A stretch of 21,480 bases of DNA, taken from Promethearchaeota archaeon. Its GTDB lineage: Archaea; Asgardarchaeota; Lokiarchaeia; Sigyniarchaeales; SOKP01. Numbering within the stretch: position 1 is the stretch's first letter; each line of letters opens with the position of its first letter. Made by a program: the position numbers and the translations under genes. This document shows, piece after piece, positions 6,367-15,102 of this stretch. Location of the stretch: positions 1-21,480 of the forward strand of contig JAUWZT010000023.1 in assembly GCA_030615145.1 (NCBI GenBank), in the 5' to 3' direction. A model generated the notes under the pieces. The model ran no database searches. It saw only the letters and a program-made list of their open reading frames with translations, and was not told where the DNA came from.

Positions 6367-8334
6367 TTATCTTTTAGGAATGTTTTTGTATTCTTTTAAA
6401 TTAGGAAAAAGTTCTAGATTATGGTGAGGAAAATACATGGCTTCGGCGTATTGTATTTGGAAATCTTTTTCTATTGCGATTTCAACATAGTCTATTTTTT
6501 TTAGTAATTTACTGGCTTTTTTTCTCAAATTTATATTTAATAAACAGTTCTGAGCTCCTGTTCCCGCAGCGTTTCCAATTTGATAAATTTTTTCGTCTGA
6601 AATATCTGGAATCATTCCTATAAATTTTGCGTTATTTTTATTTATATAATTGCCAAAAGCTCCAGCTAAAAAGATTTGTTTAATTTCGAGTTTGGTGTTT
6701 CTTTTTCGATTTATATGGTTTAAAATTAATTGAGCTCCAGAAAAGAACGCTGCTTTAGCCATTTGTAATTCTCTAACGTCCTTTTGTGAAATTATAATAT
6801 CTCTTTTATTTGCAGTTTCATCCTTCTTTACAATAATAAATTCGAAGATTTCATCGTTTTTTACAATTCTCTCGTGATCAATAAATAGTTTGTTGAAACT
6901 ACCACTTCTGGTAATAATTTTAGCTTTTAGCATTTCTGCTACGGCGTCAATTATTCCAGAACCACAAATTCCAAGCGGTTTTTTGTTGTTTATCGTTGTA
7001 TACTCAACGGTTAAATCGTCGGGGTTGATTTTAATTGTGTCGATCGCTCCAGCTGCGGCTCTCATTCCATCTTTTATGTGAGCTCCCTCTAAAGCAGACC
7101 CAGCTGCGCACGAGGCGGTGGTTAATATATCCCTATTACCAACAATTATCTCACCATTCGTTCCTACATCAATTGCTAAAGTTAACTCTGACTCTTTATC
7201 TATTTCTGAAGATAAAATTACGCCTATTGTGTCTGCTCCAACGAACCCAGCAATCAAAGGAAGCATATATGCTTTTCCTCCTCGAGAGATCTTAAGATTT
7301 ATATCTTTGGAATTTAAATTTAATCCTCGCTTAATTACTGGCACATACGGGCTTAAACCGATATATGTAGGATCCATATTTAGAAAAATATGGTGCATAA
7401 CAGAATTACCAACAACAGTGGCTTCATGTATATCTGAAGGTTTAATTTTAGCTTTTGCGCAATTTTTTTTTATTATATCATTTAAAGCGTCTACAACAGC
7501 AGAACTTAGTTTTAGAAGTCCATCTTCGTTGTCATTAACATATGTAATCCGGGTGATAACATCCTCTCCATAAGCTGTTTGTGGATTAAGTGCTGAGGCG
7601 ACAGAATAGATCTTTCCGTCGTTCAAGTTTATTAGATAACCTACTAAAGTTGTAGTTCCAATATCAAACGCGATCCCGTAATTTCTATCAACTTTGTTAC
7701 CCGCTTCAAAATCGATGATTTTATTGTTGTCGTATAGCGTTATTGTAATGCGATGGTTTTCTTCTCTTAAAATTTTAGGCAATTTCTTTAAAGCTTCAAA
7801 TTCTACTAAAAGCGTATTAATATCTTTAATAATTCCGTTTTTAGACGAGAGGGAAATTAATACTCTTTCCAAATCTGGAACGGGATCGTCTAAATTTGGT
7901 TTATTAACTTCTACAAACAACTTCTTAACATTTGGATTTAGGCTAACTCCCTTATTTAAACCTGAAGTTAAAATCTTAAAATCTTCCACTAAGAGTTCTT
8001 GAGGTAAAAATATTCTAATTTGAGGTGGTTGCAGTGTTTCCAAGAGTGGAATTTGATTTTCCGCGATCTTACTTTGGCACGCTAACCGCCAGCTTTCATT
8101 GATCTCTGTTGGAGTTAAAAGGGCCTTCTCTGAATCTGTAGGAGAATTTAAATATTTATTTCCTTTTTGAACCATAATTTTACACTTACCGCACGTTCCA
8201 AGGCCTCCACATAGTGATCTAACACGGATACCGGAATTAATCAACAATTGGTAAATATTCTCGTCCCTTGAGCAGAATAGTCTTCTCGAGATCGGTTCAA
8301 AATCAATTGTTATTTTAAAAGTATTATTATTCAT
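6367..8334 (-). CDS. RACo-type corrinoid-protein reactivator: [2Fe-2S] ferredoxin plus ASKHA ATPase (COG3894/DUF4445)
   Basis: A 655-residue cytoplasmic protein. Residues 5-95 are a plant-type [2Fe-2S] ferredoxin with ligands C42, C48, C51 and C86 (C-x5-C-x2-C...C). After a linker, an ASKHA (actin/hexokinase-fold) ATPase begins at about residue 218: phosphate-1 loop FDIGTTT (223-229), a second phosphate loop IDVGTNGE (388-395), GICGSG (455-460), and the adenosine-site FLAGAFGNYIN near the C-terminus. This combination is characteristic of RACo, which uses ATP to return oxidised Co(II) corrinoid to Co(I) in the corrinoid iron-sulfur protein or in methyltransferase corrinoid proteins. It lacks the C-terminal 4Fe-4S clusters of methylamine RamA. 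No CoFeSP or methyltransferase gene adjoins it, so the client is unknown; acetyl-CoA pathway CoFeSP is the leading guess. Length is typical and the ATG start fits. Confidence 0.9.
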   Translation of the reverse strand: MNNNTFKITIDFEPISRRLFCSRDENIYQLLINSGIRVRSLCGGLGTCGKCKIMVQKGNKYLNSPTDSEKALLTPTEINESWRLACQSKIAENQIPLLETLQPPQIRIFLPQELLVEDFKILTSGLNKGVSLNPNVKKLFVEVNKPNLDDPVPDLERVLISLSSKNGIIKDINTLLVEFEALKKLPKILREENHRITITLYDNNKIIDFEAGNKVDRNYGIAFDIGTTTLVGYLINLNDGKIYSVASALNPQTAYGEDVITRITYVNDNEDGLLKLSSAVVDALNDIIKKNCAKAKIKPSDIHEATVVGNSVMHHIFLNMDPTYIGLSPYVPVIKRGLNLNSKDINLKISRGGKAYMLPLIAGFVGADTIGVILSSEIDKESELTLAIDVGTNGEIIVGNRDILTTASCAAGSALEGAHIKDGMRAAAGAIDTIKINPDDLTVEYTTINNKKPLGICGSGIIDAVAEMLKAKIITRSGSFNKLFIDHERIVKNDEIFEFIIVKKDETANKRDIIISQKDVRELQMAKAAFFSGAQLILNHINRKRNTKLEIKQIFLAGAFGNYINKNNAKFIGMIPDISDEKIYQIGNAAGTGAQNCLLNINLRKKASKLLKKIDYVEIAIEKDFQIQYAEAMYFPHHNLELFPNLKEYKNIPKR

Positions 8335-8556
8335 GGATTATACTCCCATATATCAAATAAAGAAATAAAGATTAAGCATCAAAAATGACACTAAAATGAC
8401 TTTTAACGGTTATTTTTTGTTAGTAAGGTTAATCTATTAAAATATAAAAAGTTTAATTAATAAATCGGTTTAATTTATTGTAAGAAATAAGAATAATTTC
8501 ACTCTAATCTTATTAACAATTCAATTTAAATTAAAAAACAACGAGTTAGTTTTAAA
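8335..8556. promoter_or_regulatory. Divergent promoter region between RACo-like and giant repeat-protein genes
   Basis: 222 bp between divergently oriented starts. TATA-like stretches occur at about 8438-8450 (aaaatataaaaag) and 8525-8535 (tttaaattaaa). The second is about 22-32 nt before the ATG at 8557, which would suit a leaderless transcript. A small direct repeat, aaaatgac, occurs twice near 8383-8400. No gene is seen. Confidence 0.4.
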
Positions 8557-11500
8557 ATGGAGAGAAATGAAATGTTGGCTCAAGAAGCTGTAAGATACTT
8601 AAGCTTAGCTCAGAGGTTTGAAAAGGAAGGTCATATAGAGAAAGCTATAGAGCATTACGGAGTTGCTGCGGATTATCTTAAAAGTAGCGGGTACTTGATG
8701 CAACGAATTGATGAGATTTATTCCCGAATTGAAGAATTAAAAAAATTCGTTAAGCAAGAGATTTTCTACCGCCAAGAGCATTCCAGAGCTCAAGTTGAGC
8801 AAATACAAGAACAAGCGTTTTCTTTATTAGATGGAGCTCAAAAATTAGAATCTGATGGATTTCTTGAAGATGCTATTGGTCAATATATGTCAGCAATTAG
8901 ATTATTGGTTCAATCAGGGTGGACTGAAACTCAATTAAAGAATTTGAAGAGTAAAATAACCAATCTTGTGGGAAAATTGGAGCGACAAAAAATAATTCAA
9001 ACACAAAAAGAAATTGAATCTCAACAACTAGAAACTGAGCCTCAGGTTGTTGGTGCGTTTGGCAAAAAGAAAATTGCTTCCAAGGCAGAAGAACTAAAAA
9101 GATATAGAGAAGAGAAACAACGAGAAGAACAAATTGAAACCGATGCTTTTGCGTTTATTGACAATGCAAAGTTTTTCGAAAAAGACAATAATTTTGATAA
9201 AGCGATAGAGAATTACGAAAAAGCTATTGAACTATTAAACTTAATAGGGTGGCAAACCCAGACACAAAATATAGCGCTAATAGTTCAAAAATTAAGAAAA
9301 GACAAAAAAGAATTTGAAATAATTAAGACACAGAAACCTTTAGAACATAGATATATAAAAGGAGAAGTAGAAATTAAAGGATTCGATGAATTAGAACTCG
9401 AAGAATTTAAAAAGGACGAAGAAAAGATTCAAGTAGAAGCGTTCAACCTAATAGATATTGGAAAAAAGCTGGAGCGAGAAAAAAAATACGATAAAGCTAT
9501 AACCAAGTACGAAAAGGCAATAGAATTACTTAAATCCATAGAATGGGATTCTTATATTCAACCTATCGTTAATTTTATCAAAAGTATAGAAGAGAAGCAA
9601 AAATATGAGGAAATAACTGAAAGCCAGAAACAAAAGCGAGAAATCGATTTAAAAAGTCTCCAAGACAAAATATTCTTAAAAGAAAGAGAAGAGATTGTAC
9701 AAACAGCAAAAGAGATAGAGCAAAAAAGATTACAATTTGAACAAAAAAGAAGAAAAGAAACTAGAAAAGAGAACGAATTTTTTACGACTTTAGATAACGC
9801 TGATAAGATTTTAAAGGAAAATAACGATTTTAATAAAGCTATTGTAGAATATCAAAAAGCGTTAGAACTTTTAAGAGGTTTAGGAGCGGGGTGGGAATCG
9901 TATGCAGGAACAATTAAGTCTACAATATCTAGTATAAAAACATTAAAAGAAACTCAGATAGAAAAAGAATTGGAACAACAAAAGAAATTAGAGCGACGAA
10001 GTAAAGAAGATTTAAAATTCCAACAACATATTTCAATAGAATTAGCGAAGGAACGAGAGAGAATTAAACAAAGGGAAATTGCGTTAGAATTAAAAAGGGA
10101 CGAAATAGAATATAGAGAACAACGAAAAGACGCTGCGTTTAAGGCTTTAGAAGAAGCAGAAGAATACATAAATCAATCTAACTTAGATAACGCGATATTA
10201 GCTTATCAAACTGCTGGAAATATTTTTGCTGGCATCCAATGGAATGAAGAATTACATTTAATTGAAGATTCCATAAGAAATCTAGAAAGTAGGAAAAAAG
10301 AGCAATCTTTAATGAAGCAAAAGGATTTACAGAGATCTATTGACAGATATAAAGCAGAACAATCTTTTCAGGAACAGATATCCAAACAATTACAAGAAGA
10401 GCGTGATAGTTTAAGTAAAAAACAGATAAAGTTAAGGGAACGAGATGCCGAATTAGAACATCGAGAAAGGAGAAAGGAAGAAGCTTTTAAAGTATTAGGC
10501 GAAGCGCAGAAGTTATTGGAAAAAGAAAATTACGAAAAGGTTATAGAATTATACCAATTAGCAACAAACATTTTTGCGGAAATTCAATGGTATGATGAAG
10601 TTGAAAATATTGGAAATGCGATTGTTGAGATAGAAAATAAAAAGCGTGAGACTGGAATTAAAAAAAAAAGGGATATGTTAGCTTTCATTAAAAAAGAAAA
10701 AGAGGATAGAACGTTTCAAGAGATTACAATTAAAGAAATGAAAGTTCAAAGAGAAAAGTTAAAACAAAAAGAAATTACTTTAAGAGAACGCGAAAAAGAA
10801 GTCATATTTAGAGAAAAACGAAAAGAAGAAGCCTTCAAAATACTAGAAGAAGCGCAAAATTTTCTCTCTTTAGGGGAGTTTGATATGGCAATTGAAAGTT
10901 ATAGAAATGTAAGCGAGATCTTTGCTCAAATTCAATGGGTAGAAGAACTACCGTTGATTAGACAAGCTATTAGCGACATAGAAATAAAAAAGAAAGAGAA
11001 AGAGCTATGGAAACAAAAAGCGTTTCAAGAAGCGATCAAAAAAGAAACCGCCCACAGACAATTTCTTGACCACATCAAACATCAACGAGAAATAGAAAAA
11101 ATTAAAATACAAAAAGAGAAGGAATTATTTGTAGAAAAGAAGGAATTAGTTGCAGAAACCATTGCAAAAGAGAAAGAGGCATTCAGAGTTATTGACGAAG
11201 CTGATTTTTTACTAAGACAAGAAAGCTTTGACGAAGCTTTACAATCTTATCATAACGCTCTTAGCATATTAAATGATATTGGATGGACAGGAGGTTATAT
11301 GACCTTATTAGAAGATACAATTCGGTTAATCCAGATCAAAAAGAAGGAAAAAGATCAGAGAATTATTCGAGAAAGGGAACGTTTAAAAAAACAAATAGAC
11401 GACGAAAGAGAGTTCGAGAGAAAAATAGCTGAACATCTTCAAAGTGAAAAAGATAGGATGATATCTAAGAAAATAGAGCTTCGAAAAAGGGAAGATTTAG

Positions 11501-13482
11501 TAAATTACATGGAACAACGTAAATTAGAAGCCTTTAAAATTATGAATAAAGCAGAAGTGTTATTAAAGCAAGGGTTGTACGAGCAGGCTATAGACTTGTA
11601 TTATCAAGCAGAGTTGATTTTAACTCAAATCCGATTTCCAACGGATTCAATTAAAGAAATGATTCGCAAGATACAAGAGAAAAAACACAAAGATGATTTA
11701 GCAAAACAACATGAATTTGAAATCATAATAAAAAAAACTGAGGAAGAAAAGCATTTTCTACAAACTATTGTAGAAAGTATGAGGTATGAAGAAGAAAAAA
11801 TGAAAGCGAAGCAAATCAAACTTAAAGAACGAGAAGAACTGAAAATCTACTTGGAAAAGCGTAAAGACATTGCATTTGAAATATTTGATGAAGCCAATGT
11901 CTTTGTAAAACAAGGAAAATATGATAAAGCGCTTGAATATTATAGAAGCGCGGAATTAATATTAAACGAAATTCAATTTCCAACAGATTCAATTAAGGAA
12001 TTAATCGCTAAAGTCAAAAAGAAAAAACGAGAACATGAATTGCAAAAACAAAAAGAATTAGAATTTAAAGTTCAAAAGGAGCGCGAAGAAATCGAGTTTC
12101 AAAATAAAGTTGCTGAGGATATAAGGAAAAAAAAAGAGCGCTTAAAATTAAAGCAGATCGAAATTGGAAATTTAGAATTGTTACAAACTAAACTTGAAAA
12201 GAGAAAAGATGAGGCTTTTCTGGTTTTAGAAAAAGCGGAGCATTATATTAATAGATTAGAGTATGATCTAGCTATTGCAAGTTATAGAAAAGCAATGCTA
12301 ATTTTAAACGAAATCCAATTTCCAACAGATTCTATTAATAACATGATTGAAAAAGTAGTCAATCTCAAAAAACAGAAAGAACTTGACGAACTACATAAAT
12401 TGCAAAGAGAATTAGAGAGGCTTAAAGAAGAGAAACATTTACAAGAAATATTAGAAGAGAGAAAAAAGCAAGAAAAAGAGAAAAAGATTGCGCAACAGTT
12501 AGCTCTTCAACAAAGGGAAAGAGTAGTACAAAATCAATTAACTAACAGAGAGGCTGCTTATTCTCTTCTTGAAGAAGGAGTAGAGTTTCTTAAGAGAGGA
12601 TTTCCTAATTTTGACAAAGCAATATCGTTGTATATTCAAGCAAGAGATTTACTGGCCGAAAAAATTGGTTGGGAACCTGAGATTAATAATTTGAATATAT
12701 TGATAAAAGATCTCATTCAACAGAAAGCAGATTTTGTAGAAAAGAAAAAATTGGAAGCAGAGGCTAAAATTAAAAGGCAGCGCGAGTATGAAGTCTTTAG
12801 AGAAGAGATTCAAAAACGACGTATAGAATACGAAATAAAAAAGAGAGAGCAACAACTAAAGGTAAAAAGATTATTCGAATCTAAACGAGATGCGGAGATA
12901 ACTAAAGAGAAAGGTTTAAGGCTAATAGACGAGGGAAAACAGGCTGCAATCGTATATGACTTTAAAAAAGCTTATAAAAAGTTCAACAGCGCTATTAAAA
13001 AGTTTAACCAGATTGGATGGATTGAACAAATAAAATACATTAAAAAAGAGATTGAAAATACACGACTCTTTGAACAAAGAACAAAAGAAGAAGATTTGAA
13101 AATCCAAAAGATTCGCGAAGATTTAAAAATTCAAAGAAGAAAGAAAGAGCGCCAAGTAAAGGAAGAAGAAATTAAATTAAAAGCGGTAGTTGGAGAAGTA
13201 AGCGATTTATCTATTGAGGTTTCGAAGTTAATTGAAATTAAAATGCAACAAGATGAGTTAAAAACCCAACAAAAAAGCAAACAAATCGTATCCGAGTCAA
13301 AAGAATTTCGAAAGGATATGAAGGAATTTATTGATCTAAAGCAGGAACTTATGAATGAATTATCGAAATCGAAGGAAGATGAAGAGAAGAGAAAAGAGGA
13401 GCACAAATTAGATAAAGATAAAGAAAAAGCGGACGAAATAAAGAAAATGCTTAAAGAAATATCGAAAAGAGAAAAAAAATAG
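8557..13482 (+). CDS. Giant (1641-aa) coiled-coil protein with fourteen TPR-like helical-hairpin units
   Basis: No named family is recognised. The protein has no signal peptide or membrane helix and is extremely rich in Lys/Glu/Gln. It consists of about fourteen related units, each with a 55-65-residue helical hairpin of the pattern AFxxLxxAxxxLxxxxxxxAIxxYxxAxxIL...W/F, resembling a TPR or SNAP-like hairpin. Long charged helices of the form RKxEAF preceded by LREREx join the units. The first alanine position of each unit is at residues 11, 87, 197, 295, 407, 527, 643, 759, 875, 992, 1106, 1220, 1334 and about 1453. Spacing is irregular at first, exactly 116 three times from 527 to 875, then 117, then exactly 114 three times. 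Units 10-12 share FPTDSI where the others have a tryptophan. A final 100-residue charged helix ends in KEISKREKK. I infer an elongated cytoplasmic scaffold or filament-forming protein. The 3' end lies 7 bp from the convergent subtilase gene. Confidence 0.85.
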   Translation: MERNEMLAQEAVRYLSLAQRFEKEGHIEKAIEHYGVAADYLKSSGYLMQRIDEIYSRIEELKKFVKQEIFYRQEHSRAQVEQIQEQAFSLLDGAQKLESDGFLEDAIGQYMSAIRLLVQSGWTETQLKNLKSKITNLVGKLERQKIIQTQKEIESQQLETEPQVVGAFGKKKIASKAEELKRYREEKQREEQIETDAFAFIDNAKFFEKDNNFDKAIENYEKAIELLNLIGWQTQTQNIALIVQKLRKDKKEFEIIKTQKPLEHRYIKGEVEIKGFDELELEEFKKDEEKIQVEAFNLIDIGKKLEREKKYDKAITKYEKAIELLKSIEWDSYIQPIVNFIKSIEEKQKYEEITESQKQKREIDLKSLQDKIFLKEREEIVQTAKEIEQKRLQFEQKRRKETRKENEFFTTLDNADKILKENNDFNKAIVEYQKALELLRGLGAGWESYAGTIKSTISSIKTLKETQIEKELEQQKKLERRSKEDLKFQQHISIELAKERERIKQREIALELKRDEIEYREQRKDAAFKALEEAEEYINQSNLDNAILAYQTAGNIFAGIQWNEELHLIEDSIRNLESRKKEQSLMKQKDLQRSIDRYKAEQSFQEQISKQLQEERDSLSKKQIKLRERDAELEHRERRKEEAFKVLGEAQKLLEKENYEKVIELYQLATNIFAEIQWYDEVENIGNAIVEIENKKRETGIKKKRDMLAFIKKEKEDRTFQEITIKEMKVQREKLKQKEITLREREKEVIFREKRKEEAFKILEEAQNFLSLGEFDMAIESYRNVSEIFAQIQWVEELPLIRQAISDIEIKKKEKELWKQKAFQEAIKKETAHRQFLDHIKHQREIEKIKIQKEKELFVEKKELVAETIAKEKEAFRVIDEADFLLRQESFDEALQSYHNALSILNDIGWTGGYMTLLEDTIRLIQIKKKEKDQRIIRERERLKKQIDDEREFERKIAEHLQSEKDRMISKKIELRKREDLVNYMEQRKLEAFKIMNKAEVLLKQGLYEQAIDLYYQAELILTQIRFPTDSIKEMIRKIQEKKHKDDLAKQHEFEIIIKKTEEEKHFLQTIVESMRYEEEKMKAKQIKLKEREELKIYLEKRKDIAFEIFDEANVFVKQGKYDKALEYYRSAELILNEIQFPTDSIKELIAKVKKKKREHELQKQKELEFKVQKEREEIEFQNKVAEDIRKKKERLKLKQIEIGNLELLQTKLEKRKDEAFLVLEKAEHYINRLEYDLAIASYRKAMLILNEIQFPTDSINNMIEKVVNLKKQKELDELHKLQRELERLKEEKHLQEILEERKKQEKEKKIAQQLALQQRERVVQNQLTNREAAYSLLEEGVEFLKRGFPNFDKAISLYIQARDLLAEKIGWEPEINNLNILIKDLIQQKADFVEKKKLEAEAKIKRQREYEVFREEIQKRRIEYEIKKREQQLKVKRLFESKRDAEITKEKGLRLIDEGKQAAIVYDFKKAYKKFNSAIKKFNQIGWIEQIKYIKKEIENTRLFEQRTKEEDLKIQKIREDLKIQRRKKERQVKEEEIKLKAVVGEVSDLSIEVSKLIEIKMQQDELKTQQKSKQIVSESKEFRKDMKEFIDLKQELMNELSKSKEDEEKRKEEHKLDKDKEKADEIKKMLKEISKREKK
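11530..12556 (+). repeat. Intragenic tandem repeat, 342-bp period
   Basis: Within the giant gene, unit anchors fall at 11530, 11872, 12214 and 12556, exactly 342 bp (114 codons) apart. The three units beginning at 11530, 11872 and 12214 also share a block with strong nucleotide identity: a gatttccaac or caatttccaa stretch followed by agattcaatt-like sequence encoding FPTDSI, at about 11633, 11975 and 12317. This indicates duplication, or gene conversion, more recent than that of the other units. Confidence 0.75.
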
Positions 13483-13489
13483 GTTCAAA

Positions 13490-15025
13490 TTATTCTTTAC
13501 CATCTCTTTTTTTAAAACTTAAAGTTAATTTTCTGATGTAAATCAGACTAATAACGTTAATTCCTAATAAGATTATAAATGCTATATTTCTATATCCAAA
13601 AACTAGTCGTATCAAAAAGCTTCCTGAAGCTCTTTGAACTAATTTTACCACCAAATAATAATTTTGAACTTCACTCGCGAAAACACCCATTCTTTTGTCA
13701 AGATTATCCGGAATTAGTTGGTTTATGGTGTGAGATATTAGAATTGGAGATCCATATTCGTTAGAATCCATGTTGAATAAATACATTTCAGCTTGCGCCG
13801 ATTCAAGTTGATTTAATTCAAAAAAGTAATGATTTGGTCTAAGTTTAATCGGTAGGCAATAAACGCTAAAGTTTTGGTTTAGAGAAAACCCTATTTCCGT
13901 ACTTTCATTAATTAATATTGGGTTATTTAAAGCGTCTAAGGCGGCGTAACCTTGTATAATCCCCCACCCTTGTATATTATCTTGAATCACTCGTGGATTG
14001 ACCGTCTTAAATGAAGTTAATGAGATTATGCTTTTTAGTTGGAACGGAGTTAAAGTCTCATCTTTTTCCAACATCAACGCTGCTAATCCCGCAACGAAAG
14101 GCGTTGCTCCAGAAGTACCGGATCCGTAGCTATAGCCATTTTGAAAGTCTTTGTCAGCACCAATTACACCAACAGCGGGAGCGCACACATCTGGTTTTAT
14201 GACGCCTTCAAAAGTCGGACCTTTCGCGCTACTTGGATACAAGTTTCCGTCGTAATCTACGCCCCCAACAGCAAGAACCGCCTTATCTGAAGCGGGAGCG
14301 TTAATAGTCCCATCTCCATAATTTTTAGAAGAGTCCCCATCATTACCTCCAGCTGCAACGACTAGTATTCCGTTGTCAATAAGGGTTCTAGTTAAGTTAT
14401 GAAGACGGGCAATTTCATTGTGATTATCAGGTTCTGGTTTTGCTCCAAAACTCATACTAACAATTTTTATATCGAAAACATCCTTATTTTGAACAACCCA
14501 ATTAATCGCATTTTCCAATATGGAAGTGTTAGTTTCTCCAGTACTATCAAAAATTTTCAATATTACCAAATTGATATCTGGTGCTACCCCTTGATATTCG
14601 CTACAATTTCCTCCTAAAATTGAAGTTGCCCATGTTCCGTGACCTTGATCGTCTCGTGGAACACTTGATTTATTTTCAATAACATCGTAGAAGCTAACAA
14701 TTCTTTCAAACCAATCTAATTTACCACTATTTGTAAACACACTATGATTTGCAAAAATTCCTGTGTCTAATACCACAACAGTTATATTTTTTCCCGTTAA
14801 TCCATTATCCCAAAGACTATCTTGCAGGCCAATATAATCTTGTGCGTTGTAAGTAGAACTAATTTTTATTTCACTTGATGAAATATGGGATGTATTATCA
14901 ACATTCGAACATTTTAAGCGCGAGTCGATTATTTGAGGAAACTCATAATCTTTTATTCCTAAAACGATAAATTGGGTTATTGGAAGCGTTAAAATGATTA
15001 AAATTACTATAAATTGCTTTTTCAA
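13490..15025 (-). CDS. Secreted, membrane-anchored subtilisin-like serine protease (S8 family)
   Basis: 511 residues. The N-terminus (MKKQFIVILIILTLP) is a Sec signal peptide. The catalytic triad is complete: D87 in VVLDTGI, H129 in DDQGHGTWATS, and S305 in GTSGATPFVAGLAAL, with oxyanion-hole N228 in AAGGNDG. After the catalytic domain (about 60-365), a region of about 110 residues of beta-type sequence leads to a hydrophobic segment at 480-498 and a positively charged tail (KLTLSFKKRDGKE). The enzyme should therefore face outward, anchored at its C-terminus. No classical I9 propeptide is obvious in residues 25-60. Its likely role is extracellular peptide degradation or processing of surface proteins. 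It is transcribed divergently from the E1-like gene across a 77-bp promoter region and convergently with the giant repeat-protein gene. Confidence 0.95.
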   Translation of the reverse strand: MKKQFIVILIILTLPITQFIVLGIKDYEFPQIIDSRLKCSNVDNTSHISSSEIKISSTYNAQDYIGLQDSLWDNGLTGKNITVVVLDTGIFANHSVFTNSGKLDWFERIVSFYDVIENKSSVPRDDQGHGTWATSILGGNCSEYQGVAPDINLVILKIFDSTGETNTSILENAINWVVQNKDVFDIKIVSMSFGAKPEPDNHNEIARLHNLTRTLIDNGILVVAAGGNDGDSSKNYGDGTINAPASDKAVLAVGGVDYDGNLYPSSAKGPTFEGVIKPDVCAPAVGVIGADKDFQNGYSYGSGTSGATPFVAGLAALMLEKDETLTPFQLKSIISLTSFKTVNPRVIQDNIQGWGIIQGYAALDALNNPILINESTEIGFSLNQNFSVYCLPIKLRPNHYFFELNQLESAQAEMYLFNMDSNEYGSPILISHTINQLIPDNLDKRMGVFASEVQNYYLVVKLVQRASGSFLIRLVFGYRNIAFIILLGINVISLIYIRKLTLSFKKRDGKE

Positions 15026-15102
15026 TAAGACGCACTAAAAGAATTTATATTTCTATGAAAAATTAATAATATATAATATTATAAAAATTAAGGATATTTA
15101 TA
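15026..15102. promoter_or_regulatory. Divergent promoter region between subtilase and E1-like genes
   Basis: 77 bp. On the plus strand, a TATA-like atatataatat lies at 15069-15079, and AGGAT, a Shine-Dalgarno-like element, at 15091-15095, 7 nt before the E1 ATG at 15103. On the minus strand, aaatataaat at about 15042-15051 is a TATA candidate for the subtilase. The two promoters almost overlap, so the genes may influence each other. Confidence 0.45.

Noticed and set aside
7118..7573. Plus-strand frames within the RACo-like gene
   Set aside because: They are shadows of the well-supported ASKHA coding sequence and show no recognisable protein content.
8383..8400. Repeated aaaatgac as an operator or CRISPR-like repeat
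   Set aside because: Only two short copies in A/T-rich DNA, without palindromic structure or regular spacing; not distinguishable from chance.
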